From assembly GCA_963805925.1 (NCBI GenBank), contig CAWDWB010000005.1, positions 1 to 64,000 on the forward strand: 64,000 bases of DNA, given 5' to 3'. Of the stretch, positions 43,602-52,729 are shown piece by piece. The translations under genes were made by a program, and so were the position numbers. This stretch comes from CAMPKL01 sp963805925 (GTDB lineage: Bacteria; Acidobacteriota; Terriglobia; Bryobacterales; UBA6623). The notes under the pieces were generated by a model. That model saw only the letters and a list, made by a program, of their open reading frames with translations. It did no database searches and was not told the origin of the DNA. Numbering within the stretch: the stretch's first letter is position 1; each line of letters opens with the position of its first letter.

Positions 43602-44903
43602 ATGGGCCATGCTGTGGAGGTGGCCGAAGATTCGTTTTCGCGTGTCGCCAGTACCCTACTTGCCGGCGGCGTCGCACCCAGCTCCGACTTGGATTGGATC
43701 GTCGACCAGGCGACCGCGTCTGACCCCGCCGTTGCCGTCCCCGCTTCCAAGCGTCTATTCCGGGACATCGTCGAGCCGTTAGCCGACCGCTTTGAACCCC
43801 AACTGAGCGAGCAATACTCGCGGTTCTTCACCGCCGTGTTGGACCGCCTACAGGGCCGCCCCGGATTCGAGCGATTCAACGAGCGGCGTGTGCGCCTCAC
43901 CCAGCGCGAGGCCGCCAACGATGAGGCCTTGCCTGAAGCGCGCCGTTGCCTAGTGTTGTCGCGCGTGACGCTCGGCGCCGACGTCGCCGTAACCAGCGTG
44001 GTCCTCGACGGGCTCAAGGCGGCATTCCCCAGCGCGACGGTGACCCTGGCCTGCGGGACCAAGGCGGCGGCTCTGTTCGGCGGCGATCCGCGCATCTCTT
44101 TCTTGCCGATCGAATACCAACGGGGGGGCTCCTTGCACTCACGCCTCAACGCCTGGGTCGAGCTGTCCGAACAGGTCGAGCAGTGGGTCGGCGGCGATCC
44201 GGCAGGTTGCCTCATCGTCGATCCGGACTCCCGTCTCAGTCAACTTGGTTTGCTGCCCGTCGGTCCGGCGGCAGTTCGGGAGATCTCCTTCGATAGCCGG
44301 GCATTCGGCGAAGACGGCGACGAATCGATATCTGAATTGACTTCGCGCTGGGTAGCCGAAACGTTCGGCGTCGGCGGAGCGCTGCCTTACGTCGCGCCGT
44401 CGCCTGCGGAACTCCAGGCAGGCCGCAAAATGCGGGGCGGCTCCGGGATTCGCGTCGCCGCCATCAACTGGGGCTTCGGCGGAAACGAGACCAAGCGCGT
44501 ATCACCCGAGTTTGAGACCGCCGTCGTCTTGGAGTTGCTGCGCGGCGGCTGGCGCGTCGTTCTCGACAAAGGCGCCGGCGACGCGGAAGGCTCTGCGGCC
44601 GAAGCGACAGCGGCTGCCGCCCGCAACGAGGGTTTGCCGGAAATCGAGGTCTTTGCCGGTCCGCTCAGCGGCTTTGCCGCAGTGATCGACGCCAGCGACC
44701 TGTTCGTCGGCTACGACTCTGCAGCGGGACACATCGCCGCCGCCCTCGCTGTGCCCGGCATCGACGTCTTTCGCGGCGCTGTCTGCGAGCGCATGATGCA
44801 GCGCTGGTCCCCATGGGGCAAGCATCCGGCCCAAGTCTTGGCGGTCGCTGAAGGAGAAACCCCTGCGGTGACGCTGGCCCGCGTCGTGGAGCTGCTTCCG
44901 TGA
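43602..44903 (+). CDS. glycosyltransferase family 9-like protein
   Basis: About 433 residues. The second half resembles heptosyltransferases of family GT9: VAAINWGFGGNETKRVSPEF, a nucleotide-sugar site region (LPEIEVFAGPLSGFAAVIDASDLFVGYDSAAGHIAAALAVPGIDVFRG) and a final helix; the first 110 residues are an additional helical region. GT9 enzymes normally add heptose to LPS core, but the acceptor here is unknown. I put the start at ATG 43602 (GAGG six bases upstream), just after the activator; the open frame begins earlier but would overlap it. The stop overlaps the next start by four bases. Confidence 0.7.
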   Translation: MGHAVEVAEDSFSRVASTLLAGGVAPSSDLDWIVDQATASDPAVAVPASKRLFRDIVEPLADRFEPQLSEQYSRFFTAVLDRLQGRPGFERFNERRVRLTQREAANDEALPEARRCLVLSRVTLGADVAVTSVVLDGLKAAFPSATVTLACGTKAAALFGGDPRISFLPIEYQRGGSLHSRLNAWVELSEQVEQWVGGDPAGCLIVDPDSRLSQLGLLPVGPAAVREISFDSRAFGEDGDESISELTSRWVAETFGVGGALPYVAPSPAELQAGRKMRGGSGIRVAAINWGFGGNETKRVSPEFETAVVLELLRGGWRVVLDKGAGDAEGSAAEATAAAARNEGLPEIEVFAGPLSGFAAVIDASDLFVGYDSAAGHIAAALAVPGIDVFRGAVCERMMQRWSPWGKHPAQVLAVAEGETPAVTLARVVELLP

Positions 44904-45967
44904 AGATCGGCCTCGATGCTAGCTACAGCATCGACCGTCAGCCTACCGGCGTCGGCATCTACTCCAGGCGCCTAATCGAAGCCCTCGCCGCGCAAGGCCC
45001 GGCAGATGCGTTCACGCTTTGCTATCGGGCGAATCGCTACTTGCGTTCGTGGCGAGAGCCAATTGCCAAAAATTGCCGGCGCGCTCTGCTCGAGAATTTC
45101 ACCTTGCCGGGGTTAACCCGACGGCTCGAACTTTTTCACGGCTTGAACCAGCGTCTGCCGGAGCGCCGTTTCCAACGCGCTGTCAGTACATTCCACGACT
45201 TGTTCGTGATGACCTCCGAGTACTCAACGTCCGACTACCGTGCACGGTTCACCCAGCTGGCCAAGCACGCCGCCGAACGTTCCGACAGCATTGCGGCGGT
45301 CTCGGCGTTCACGGCTGATCAGGCCGCCGAACTGCTCGGTTTCCCCCGTGAGCGGATTGTCGTCGTACCCCACGGAGTCGATCCCTTACCGCAGTTTTCG
45401 GCAGACCAACTGAGCGAGTTCCGCCAAGAGCATGGACTGCAACGGCCGTTTCTGCTGAACGTCGGCGCCTTGCAAGAACGCAAAAACATCAATCGCCTGG
45501 TGGAAGCTTTCGAGCGGCTTCCCAACGAACTCTTGCTCGTGCTGGCCGGCTCGACCGGTTATGGCGGCGAGCAGATCTCCGCGCGCATCGCAGCGAGTCC
45601 CGCGCGCGAGCGCATCGTCCAACTCGGCTACGTGGACGACGCCGCCAAGGCCAAGCTCTACCGCACAGCCCACGCCCTCGCTTTCCCGTCGCTCGACGAA
45701 GGTTTCGGCATTCCGATCTTGGAAGCGATGTCCGCTGGCCTCCCTGTGTTGACTTCGAACTGTTCCGCCATGCCCGAAGTCGCCGGCGACGCGGCCGTGC
45801 TGGTCGACCCGCAAGATTCCGAAGCCGTCGCCCAGGGCTTACAACGCATCATAGAAGACGAAGCGCTGCGCCAAGACCTGCGCGACAAGGGCTTCCTGCG
45901 GGCGGCCAACTTTACTTGGAGTCAAGCCGCCGACAAGATGCTCGCGCTCTACAGGGAGTTGGTCTAA
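44900..45967 (+). CDS. glycosyltransferase family 4
   Basis: A 355-residue GT-B enzyme. MKIGLDASYSIDRQPTGVGIYSRRL is a typical GT4 start (glycogen-synthase-like loop), then RIVVVPHGVDPLP, FLLNVGALQERKNINRLVEAF and the nucleotide-sugar site ALAFPSLDEGFGIPILEAMSAGLPVLTS with the E..E pair. The GTG start overlaps the stop of the GT9-like gene (ATGA-type, GTGA). It probably builds part of a surface glycan together with the previous gene. Confidence 0.9.
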   Translation: MKIGLDASYSIDRQPTGVGIYSRRLIEALAAQGPADAFTLCYRANRYLRSWREPIAKNCRRALLENFTLPGLTRRLELFHGLNQRLPERRFQRAVSTFHDLFVMTSEYSTSDYRARFTQLAKHAAERSDSIAAVSAFTADQAAELLGFPRERIVVVPHGVDPLPQFSADQLSEFRQEHGLQRPFLLNVGALQERKNINRLVEAFERLPNELLLVLAGSTGYGGEQISARIAASPARERIVQLGYVDDAAKAKLYRTAHALAFPSLDEGFGIPILEAMSAGLPVLTSNCSAMPEVAGDAAVLVDPQDSEAVAQGLQRIIEDEALRQDLRDKGFLRAANFTWSQAADKMLALYRELV

Positions 45968-45968
45968 A

Positions 45969-46952
45969 GTGTCCGCCGAGCGAGACACCATCTTCCTGAC
46001 CGCAACCGACGAAGCCGTCGGCGAGCGCCTGGACGTCTATCTCTCCAAGGCGCTCGAAGACATTTCCCGTTCGCGCATCCAGCAGTGGATTCGAGAAGGG
46101 CGAGTCAGCGTGGACGAACTCGCGTGTCGCTCTTCGCTGAAATTGCGTGGCGGTGAGTCGATTGAAGTTGAGCCCGCGCCGCTGAAGCCGTTGCACGCCT
46201 TCGCCGAAGACATTCCCCTCCAAATTCTCTACGAAGACGACGACATGGCGGCCATCAACAAGCCAGCAGGCATGACCGTCCACGCCGGGGCGGGGGAGGC
46301 TGCCCAATCCGGAACGTTGGTCAACGCTCTGCTGCACCATTTCGGTGCGTCGTTGTCCGGCGAGGGCGGTGAATTGCGTCCAGGCATCGTGCACAGGCTC
46401 GACCGCTGGACCAGCGGCCTCATACTCGTGGCCAAGACCGACAAGGGACACCAAGGACTAGCGAAGGCCTTTGAAGCGCGCCAAGTAAAGAAGGTCTACA
46501 CCGCACTCACCCAAGGGGAAGTCCAAGATCCCGAAGAGAGCCGGCGCACGGTCAAAGAGCGTCCCGTCCAAGAAGACGGCAAGTGGTGGATGCGCATCGA
46601 AGCCCCGATCGGCAGGGATCCACGCCGTCGCAGCCGGATGGCGGTCATCGACACGGGACGCTCGGCGGTGACGGATTACCGGCCCCTGCGAGTGCGCTCC
46701 AAGCCCGCTTTTAGCCTGCTCGAAGTGCGAATCCACACCGGACGCACGCACCAGATTCGCGTCCACCTGTCGTGGGTCGGGCGGCCCATCGTCGGCGACG
46801 CCACCTATGGAGCAGCGGCCGGAGGCGCCGAGCGCTTCTTTCTCCATGCAACCCGCATCGAGATCGCCCACCCCGTGAGCGGCGCGCCGTTGCGGATCGA
46901 GGCTCCGCTGGCTGAGGACTTCAGAGACCGGCTGGCCGCTCTGTCGCTATAA
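45969..46952 (+). CDS. large-subunit rRNA pseudouridine synthase, RluD type
   Basis: A 327-residue enzyme that forms pseudouridine in 23S rRNA. An S4 RNA-binding domain is at the start (ERLDVYLSKALEDISRSRIQQWIREGRVSVD), then the catalytic domain with GIVHRLDRWTSGLILVAKT (the Asp of HRLD; Glu of the usual RET replaced by Trp), KVYTALTQGEV and GRTHQIRVHLSWVGRPIVGD. The length matches RluD. GTG start, one base after the previous stop. It is the fourth gene of the operon. Confidence 0.92.
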   Translation: MSAERDTIFLTATDEAVGERLDVYLSKALEDISRSRIQQWIREGRVSVDELACRSSLKLRGGESIEVEPAPLKPLHAFAEDIPLQILYEDDDMAAINKPAGMTVHAGAGEAAQSGTLVNALLHHFGASLSGEGGELRPGIVHRLDRWTSGLILVAKTDKGHQGLAKAFEARQVKKVYTALTQGEVQDPEESRRTVKERPVQEDGKWWMRIEAPIGRDPRRRSRMAVIDTGRSAVTDYRPLRVRSKPAFSLLEVRIHTGRTHQIRVHLSWVGRPIVGDATYGAAAGGAERFFLHATRIEIAHPVSGAPLRIEAPLAEDFRDRLAALSL

Positions 46953-46965
46953 TCAACGGCAGCTT

Positions 46966-47928
46966 ATGAACAGATTCGGACTGATGCTGGCGTTGTCCGC
47001 GGTCGCGGCCGCCGGGTACCTGATGGCGCAGGATGCTGGCCGTGTAGCCCCGCAGCCGAGCGACGTAGTCCCCGGCAATGAGGAGTCCACGATTCGCGTC
47101 GAGGTCTCTCGCGTGCCCTTGCTGTTTGCCGTGACCGACAAACGCAACCGCTTCATCACTGATCTCGACAAGGACGACTTCGAGGTTTACGACAACAACG
47201 TCAAGCAAGAGATCCGCGAGTTCGTCCGCGAATCCGATCTCCCCCTGCGTATCGGTATTTTGATGGATACATCGAACTCCGTCCGCGGCAGATTCCGCTT
47301 CGAACAGGAGTCGGCGATTGAGTTTATCCGAGGCGTGTTGGCCGACGGCAACGACCGCGCCTTCTTGGTCAGCTACGACACTCGCGCCGAGTTGATGGTC
47401 GATTACACGCAGGACGCTGAAGAGCTAGGACGCGGGGTGCGCCTGTTGCGCGCCGGCGGCGGCACGGCCTTATACGACGCGATCTACTACGCATGCCGCG
47501 ACAAGCTGCCTGAAGACCAGCCGCTGGCGCAGTTTCGCCGGGCGCTGATCGTGATTGGCGACGGCGAAGACAACCAGTCCTCCGTGACCCGCGACATGGC
47601 GCTCGAAATGGCCCACAAGGCGGAGACCGTGATCTATTCGATCTCGACGAACCGCACAGGCCAAAGGCAGTCGGGCGATAAAGTTCTACGATATTTTGCG
47701 GAAGAGACCGGCGGAAGGTCCTTCCACCCCTTCCAGGCGACAGAACTGGAGCAATCGTTTGCGGATATTGCCAACGAACTGCGGCACCAGTACTTCATCA
47801 TCTATTCGCCTACAGACTTTGCGCTTGACGGGAGTTTCCACAAGATCCGTGTGCAGACGAACGTCAAGAACACGTTGGTCAGAGCCCGTAGCGGCTATTA
47901 TGCGCCGCTGCCGAACGAGCAGCAGTAG
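46966..47928 (+). CDS. VWFA-related acidobacterial exported protein
   Basis: A 320-residue exported protein: signal peptide (LALSAVAAAGYLMA), then a von Willebrand factor A domain in which VTDKRNRFITDLDKDDFEVYDN and IGILMDTSNSV (metal site D-x-S-x-S variant) precede GGGTALYDAIYYACRDKL and LIVIGDGEDNQS. This arrangement matches the acidobacterial VWFA-related family (TIGR03436-like). TATAAT lies 12 bases before the ATG. The role is unknown; similar proteins are numerous in this phylum. Confidence 0.85.
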   Translation: MNRFGLMLALSAVAAAGYLMAQDAGRVAPQPSDVVPGNEESTIRVEVSRVPLLFAVTDKRNRFITDLDKDDFEVYDNNVKQEIREFVRESDLPLRIGILMDTSNSVRGRFRFEQESAIEFIRGVLADGNDRAFLVSYDTRAELMVDYTQDAEELGRGVRLLRAGGGTALYDAIYYACRDKLPEDQPLAQFRRALIVIGDGEDNQSSVTRDMALEMAHKAETVIYSISTNRTGQRQSGDKVLRYFAEETGGRSFHPFQATELEQSFADIANELRHQYFIIYSPTDFALDGSFHKIRVQTNVKNTLVRARSGYYAPLPNEQQ

Positions 47929-47994
47929 CGGTCCGTCCCGCCGTGGAACGGTTTCTTAAATTTTGGACTTTCTTTGGTGAGCCCGATCATGTAT

Positions 47995-48009
47995 ATTCGA
48001 TATTTGTTC
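47995..48009 (+). promoter_or_regulatory. putative SOS box before recA (direct-repeat type)
   Basis: ATTC-N7-GTTC, a near match to the GTTC-N7-GTTC direct repeat bound by LexA in Alphaproteobacteria. It lies 22 bases before the first ATG of recA and overlaps the expected -35 position of the TAAGGT box at 48020. No classical CTGT-N8-ACAG or GAAC-N4-GTTC palindrome was seen nearby. This is one site only, so the call is tentative. Confidence 0.35.
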
Positions 48010-48031
48010 GCCCCTTTGGTAAGGTAGATCT

Positions 48032-49096
48032 ATGATGAGAGGAGCAAAGAAAACCATGGAGACGCGTGACCGAGTACAAAGCTTGGAAGCGGCCATCGGA
48101 GAGATCGAGAAAGCTCACGGCAAGGGCTCGATCCTTCGCCTTGGGCAAGACGGCGCTGTGGACGCGGTCGCAGCGATTCCGACGGGCTCGCTTTCCGTCG
48201 ACTATGCGTTAGGCGTCGGCGGTCTGCCTCGCGGCCGCGTCGTTGAGATCTACGGCCCGGAGTCGTCGGGTAAGACGACTCTGGCTCTATCGACCATTGC
48301 CCAGGCCCAGAAGCTAGGCGGCGTAGCGGCCTTCATCGACGCGGAACACGCCATGGACCCGATCTACGCGGCTCGTTTGGGTGTAGACATCGACAATTTG
48401 TTGGTATCGCAGCCGGATTCCGGCGAGCAAGCCCTGCAAATCGCCGACGTGCTGGTCAGTTCCGGCTCAGTCGACATCTTGGTAGTAGATTCGGTCGCCG
48501 CACTGGTGCCGCGCGCTGAACTTGAAGGCGAAGTGGGCGATTCGCACGTCGGCCTGCAGGCGCGCTTGATGTCCCAGGCCCTGCGCAAACTGACCGGCCA
48601 CGTGTTCAAGTCCAACTGCTGCCTCATCTTCATCAACCAGATACGCGAGAAGATCGGCGTCATGTTCGGCAGCCCCGAGACGACCAGCGGCGGCCGTGCG
48701 CTCAAGTTTTACTCTTCGGTCCGCATCGACATTCGCCGCATTGCCGCGATCAAGGACGGCGACGTCGTCACCGGCAACCGGACCAAGGTCAAGGTGGTCA
48801 AGAACAAGGTCGCCCCGCCGTTCCGGCAGGCCGAGTTTGACATCATGTACGGTCAGGGAATTTCGCTCGAAGGCGACTTGATCGACCTAGGCGTCGAACA
48901 CAAAGTCTTGAACAAGAGCGGATCTTGGTACTCCTACGGCGACGACCGCATCGGTCAAGGACGCGAGAACACCAAGCAGTTCTTGAGCGAAAACATCGAC
49001 GTGCGCGACAAGTTAGAGAACGAACTGCGCGAAGCTCTGGGGTTGCCGAGCCTACTCGATGTCGTCGAGGAAGCCGAGGCCGTTGCGGACGAGTAG
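48032..49096 (+). CDS. recA: recombinase RecA
   Basis: A 354-residue RecA. EKAHGKGSILRLGQDG, the P-loop GPESSGKTT, AFIDAEHAMDP, LVVDSVAALVPRAELEGE and the L2/core region INQIREKIGVMFGSPETTSGGRALKFY are all canonical. Three starts are possible: ATG 48032 (with TAAGGT six bases upstream), ATG 48035, and ATG 48056 (with AGAGGAG 11 bases upstream), which gives a standard N-terminus. It is a single gene with a strong terminator after it. Confidence 0.97.
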   Translation: MMRGAKKTMETRDRVQSLEAAIGEIEKAHGKGSILRLGQDGAVDAVAAIPTGSLSVDYALGVGGLPRGRVVEIYGPESSGKTTLALSTIAQAQKLGGVAAFIDAEHAMDPIYAARLGVDIDNLLVSQPDSGEQALQIADVLVSSGSVDILVVDSVAALVPRAELEGEVGDSHVGLQARLMSQALRKLTGHVFKSNCCLIFINQIREKIGVMFGSPETTSGGRALKFYSSVRIDIRRIAAIKDGDVVTGNRTKVKVVKNKVAPPFRQAEFDIMYGQGISLEGDLIDLGVEHKVLNKSGSWYSYGDDRIGQGRENTKQFLSENIDVRDKLENELREALGLPSLLDVVEEAEAVADE

Positions 49097-49121
49097 CGCG
49101 ACTCGCTAACAGAACGAATGA

Positions 49122-49150
49122 GGGCCGCTCCGTCGGGAGCGGCCCTTTTT
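49122..49150 (+). terminator. rho-independent terminator after recA
   Basis: A 10-bp perfect GC stem GGGCCGCTCC / GGAGCGGCCC around the loop GTCG, followed directly by TTTTT. It separates recA from the convergent dehydrogenase gene. Confidence 0.9.
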
Positions 49151-49153
49151 CCT

Positions 49154-50188
49154 TTAGCGCTTGATCTTGGCCATCATACTGGCCTTCTCCCGGACCTTCG
49201 GATTGGCGATGAACGGCGGCGCTTGGCCATTGAAGACCGCTAGGATGTTGGTGCAGACTTCGCGGCTGTTGCCCTCGACGTTCTCCTCGGTCATCGGAAT
49301 CCAGTGCGGCGTCAAGATGACGTTGTCGAGGGCAAAGAATGGATGATCCTTCGGCGGCGGCTCCTGGCGCAGCACGTCCAAGGCGGCGCCGGCGATACGC
49401 CGCTCTTTCAGCACAACCAACAAAGCCTCTTCGTCGACCAACTCGCCGCGTGCCGTATTGATCAGATAAGCCGACGGCTTCATCAGCGCAAGCGCCCGCG
49501 CATCGATGATGTTGCGGGTTTGCTCGGTCAATGGCGCGTGCAGCGAGATGAAGTCGCTCTCACGCAGCAACGTGTCGAGATCGACCAATTCGACGCCAAT
49601 TTCGGCGGCGCGCTCAGCCGAACAGAATGGGTCATAGGCGATGGTTCGTCCGAAGTCGATCGCCTTGGCCAGCCGCACAAATTCGCTGCCGATATTGCCC
49701 ACGCCGACAATTCCCACGGTGCGGTCGCGCACCAGCACGCCCGAAGCCTCCATGCCCTGCCGCCAATTGCCGGCGCGCACATTGCGGTCTTGATTGAGAA
49801 CGTTCTTCGACAGCGTAAGCAGCAGCGTCAACGCGCCCTCGGACACCGTGCGCTTCAACGTCGTCGGCGTCACGGCCACGAAAATGTCGTTGTCGGTGGC
49901 GGCATCGACATCGATCCGGTCGTAGCCCACGCCCCAGCGCGCCAAACACTTCAGCCGCTTGGTCTTCGACAGCAATTCGCGGTTGAAGTAGTAGCCGAGC
50001 ACCAGCAGGGCGTCGTAGCTGTCCACAACCTCCAGCGAGGGCGTAGAATCGGCGCACTCCGGCATCACCTCGTACTCAATGCCTTCGACCGGATCAAAGA
50101 CCTCGCGCAGGGCCGGTCCGAGAACGGACTCGGTGCGGTCGGCCCAATCATGTGTGATGCCGACGCGGAACTTTTCGTTAGTGGACAT
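49154..50188 (-). CDS. D-isomer specific 2-hydroxyacid dehydrogenase
   Basis: A 344-residue NAD-dependent dehydrogenase. GIVGVGNIGSEFVRLAKA is the NAD site, YLINTARGELVDEEALL contains the substrate Arg, LDVLRQEPPPKDHP contains the catalytic Glu, and LTPHWIPMTEENVEG the His, with Trp replacing the usual Ile/Ser. The frame continues upstream to 50899 but the enzyme start MSTNEKFRVGITHDW is at ATG 50188. It is divergent from the tdh gene with about 100 bases between. A paralogue lies at 32035-33003. The substrate is unknown. Confidence 0.9.
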   Translation of the reverse strand: MSTNEKFRVGITHDWADRTESVLGPALREVFDPVEGIEYEVMPECADSTPSLEVVDSYDALLVLGYYFNRELLSKTKRLKCLARWGVGYDRIDVDAATDNDIFVAVTPTTLKRTVSEGALTLLLTLSKNVLNQDRNVRAGNWRQGMEASGVLVRDRTVGIVGVGNIGSEFVRLAKAIDFGRTIAYDPFCSAERAAEIGVELVDLDTLLRESDFISLHAPLTEQTRNIIDARALALMKPSAYLINTARGELVDEEALLVVLKERRIAGAALDVLRQEPPPKDHPFFALDNVILTPHWIPMTEENVEGNSREVCTNILAVFNGQAPPFIANPKVREKASMMAKIKR

Positions 50189-50290
50189 AAAAAGAGCGGC
50201 CCAGCCTGGGCCGAACGGCCATTGTAGCGTCCCGTTGTCGCTCCGAGGGGGCCGACGCCTATACTTGTGATTCGGTGGCAAGATAATCAA

Positions 50291-51325
50291 ATGAAGGCCC
50301 TGGTCAAGAGCAAAAAAGAAGTCGGCCTGTGGATGGAAGACATCCCCAAGCCAGAATGCGGCATCGACGACGTGCTGATTCGCGTCCACCGCGGCGGCAT
50401 CTGCGGAACCGACGTGCACATCTGGAACTGGGACGATTGGGCCCAGGGCGCGGTCCCGGTGCCGACCGTCGTCGGTCACGAGTTCGCCGGTGAGATCGCC
50501 GAACTGGGCAGCAACGTCCACGGCTTCGAGATCGGCGACTTCGTCAGCGCCGAAGGACACGTCGTCTGCGGCAAGTGCCGCAACTGCCAAGCGGGCCGCC
50601 GCCACCTGTGCGCCCATACCGAGGGCGTCGGCGTCAATCGAAACGGCGGATTCGCCGAGTTCGTGACCATTCCGAAATCGAACGTCTGGCGTCACGAAGA
50701 CGGCATCGACCGGGAGCTGGCGGCGATCTTCGACCCCTTTGGCAACGCGGTTCACACGGCGCTGAGCTTCCCGCTCGTGGGTGAAGACGTGCTGATCACG
50801 GGCGCAGGGCCGATTGGCTTGATGACGATCCCGGTGGTGAAGCATGCCGGCGCACGGCACGTGGTAGTCACGGATCTGAATGCGGTTCGCCTGGAGCAAG
50901 CGCGCAAAATGGGCGCCACCGTCGCATTCAACCCCATGGAGCGCTCGCTCGACGACGTACAGCGCGAACTCGGCATGAAAGAAGGCTTCGACGTGGGTCT
51001 GGAAATGTCCGGCAGCCCGGCGGCGTTACGTCAGATGGTCGCCAGCATGAGTCACGGCGGCAAGATCGCCATTCTAGGCATCCCCAACGACAGTCCCGGC
51101 ATCGACTGGCGCAAAGTGATCTTCAAGAGCCTGACGATCCTCGGCGTCTACGGCCGCGAGATGTACGAGACCTGGTACAAGATGACCATGTTGCTGCAGT
51201 CCGGCGTCGAAATTTCGCCGGTCATCACACACCGGTTCGCTTTTGACGACTACGAAGAGGCCTTTCGGTTGATGAAGACGGGCGACTGCGGCAAGGTCAT
51301 CTTGTCCTGGCCCTGGGCGGAGTAA
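50291..51325 (+). CDS. tdh: L-threonine 3-dehydrogenase
   Basis: A 344-residue zinc-dependent medium-chain dehydrogenase that oxidises threonine to 2-amino-3-ketobutyrate. GGICGTDVHIWNWDDWAQ, VVGHEFAGEI, four structural zinc cysteines (CGKCRNCQAGRRHLC), FDPFGNAVHTAL and the NAD motif ITGAGPIGLM are Tdh-like, and the DVHI-W-WD-WA block is specific to Tdh. ATG 50291 is the start. kbl follows after five bases, the standard threonine-to-glycine operon. Confidence 0.95.
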   Translation: MKALVKSKKEVGLWMEDIPKPECGIDDVLIRVHRGGICGTDVHIWNWDDWAQGAVPVPTVVGHEFAGEIAELGSNVHGFEIGDFVSAEGHVVCGKCRNCQAGRRHLCAHTEGVGVNRNGGFAEFVTIPKSNVWRHEDGIDRELAAIFDPFGNAVHTALSFPLVGEDVLITGAGPIGLMTIPVVKHAGARHVVVTDLNAVRLEQARKMGATVAFNPMERSLDDVQRELGMKEGFDVGLEMSGSPAALRQMVASMSHGGKIAILGIPNDSPGIDWRKVIFKSLTILGVYGREMYETWYKMTMLLQSGVEISPVITHRFAFDDYEEAFRLMKTGDCGKVILSWPWAE

Positions 51326-51330
51326 GCAAA

Positions 51331-52518
51331 ATGTTTGGCGAAGAGACGCGAGCGCGATTCAGCAAGACGTTAGAAGAGATCCAGGCTGCGGGCCTGTACA
51401 AGTCCGAGCGCATCATCACCAGTCGGCAAGACGCGCACATCGAGACCGGCGAGGGCGGCGAATCGCTCAACCTCTGTGCCAACAATTACCTGGGCCTCGC
51501 CAGTCACCCGGAGATCATGGCCGCCGCCCGCCACGCGCTGGACGAGTGGGGCTATGGCCTCTCGTCCGTGCGCTTCATCTGCGGCACGCAGATGCCTCAT
51601 AAGCACTTGGAGAACGCCCTGAGTTCCTTCCTCGGCACGGACGACACGATTCTCTATTCGTCCTGCTTCGACGCCAACGGCGGTCTGTTTGAGACCCTGC
51701 TCGGCCCCGAAGACGCCGTCATCTCCGACGAACTAAACCACGCCAGCATCATCGACGGCATACGCCTCTGCAAGGCCAAGCGTTTCCGCTATCGCAACAA
51801 CGATATGACGGATTTGGAAGAGCAACTCCAGGCCGCCTCCGACGCTCGCATCAAGATGATCGCCACCGACGGCGTCTTCTCCATGGACGGCTACTACGCC
51901 AACCTAAAAGCGATTTGCGACCTGGCCGACAGGCACAACGCCATGGTCATGGTCGATGACTCGCACGCCGTCGGCTTCACCGGCGAGAAAGGCCGCGGCA
52001 CGCACGAACTCTGCGGCGTCATGGGACGTATCGACATCATCACCGGAACGCTCGGCAAGGCCCTCGGCGGCGCCAGCGGCGGCTACACCAGCGGACGCAA
52101 AGAACTCGTCGACATGCTGCGCCAGCGTTCGCGCCCGTACCTGTTCTCGAACTCCGTGCCGCCTATGGTCGTCGGCGCCTCGCTGCGCGCCCTCGAACTG
52201 CTCGAAGAGAGCGGGGAACTGCGCGAGCGGCTTGTCTCGAACACCAAGATGTTCCGCGCGGGGCTGGAGAAGCTCGGCTTCAACGTCCTGCCTGGCACGC
52301 ATCCGATCGTTCCTGTCATGCTCGGCGACGCGGCGTTGGCAGGTCAATTCGCCGATGCCCTGCTCGAACGCGGCATCTACGTCATCGGTTTCTCGTACCC
52401 AGTCGTGCCCCAAGGCAAAGCCCGCATCCGCACGCAAGTCTCCGCCGCCCACACCGAAGAAGACCTCAAGTTTGCCCTTGAGCAATTCGGCGCCGTGAAG
52501 AAAACGCTGAGCGTTTAA
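51331..52518 (+). CDS. kbl: 2-amino-3-ketobutyrate CoA ligase (glycine C-acetyltransferase)
   Basis: A 395-residue PLP enzyme of the alpha-oxoamine synthase family. LNLCANNYLGLASHPE, YGLSSVRFICGTQMPHKHLE, MVDDSHAVGFTGEKGRGTHE and ITGTLGKALGGASGGY (PLP lysine) are typical for Kbl. It splits aminoketobutyrate with CoA into glycine and acetyl-CoA, completing the tdh-kbl pathway. The start codon follows tdh by five bases, so both are surely co-transcribed. Confidence 0.96.
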   Translation: MFGEETRARFSKTLEEIQAAGLYKSERIITSRQDAHIETGEGGESLNLCANNYLGLASHPEIMAAARHALDEWGYGLSSVRFICGTQMPHKHLENALSSFLGTDDTILYSSCFDANGGLFETLLGPEDAVISDELNHASIIDGIRLCKAKRFRYRNNDMTDLEEQLQAASDARIKMIATDGVFSMDGYYANLKAICDLADRHNAMVMVDDSHAVGFTGEKGRGTHELCGVMGRIDIITGTLGKALGGASGGYTSGRKELVDMLRQRSRPYLFSNSVPPMVVGASLRALELLEESGELRERLVSNTKMFRAGLEKLGFNVLPGTHPIVPVMLGDAALAGQFADALLERGIYVIGFSYPVVPQGKARIRTQVSAAHTEEDLKFALEQFGAVKKTLSV

Positions 52519-52655
52519 TGGCGCGATGGACGACTCGATTCATCCTGATGAAAAGGTCATCGGGACAGTCGCGTCTCTCGGCTGGGCTGTGCGACGGCGA
52601 TGCGGCTGAACGGCGTAACGCAACGCTCAGCGGCCAGCCTCCGTGGAAGGCAGCC

Positions 52656-52681
52656 GTGGACAGTCAAGAGTGACTGTCCAC
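52656..52681. repeat. 26-base palindrome (REP-like) after kbl
   Basis: GTGGACAGTC pairs exactly with GACTGTCCAC around the six-base loop AAGAGT. No T-run follows. The motif GGACAG resembles the RAYT element ends (GGGACAG) at 532 and 1122, so it may be a palindromic repeat handled by such enzymes, or a weak terminator. The rest of 52519-52729 holds no gene that I can see. Confidence 0.45.
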
Positions 52682-52729
52682 TTGACGGCCCGATTGTGAG
52701 AACTCTCTTTCTCCCCGGCGCCTCGCGTG

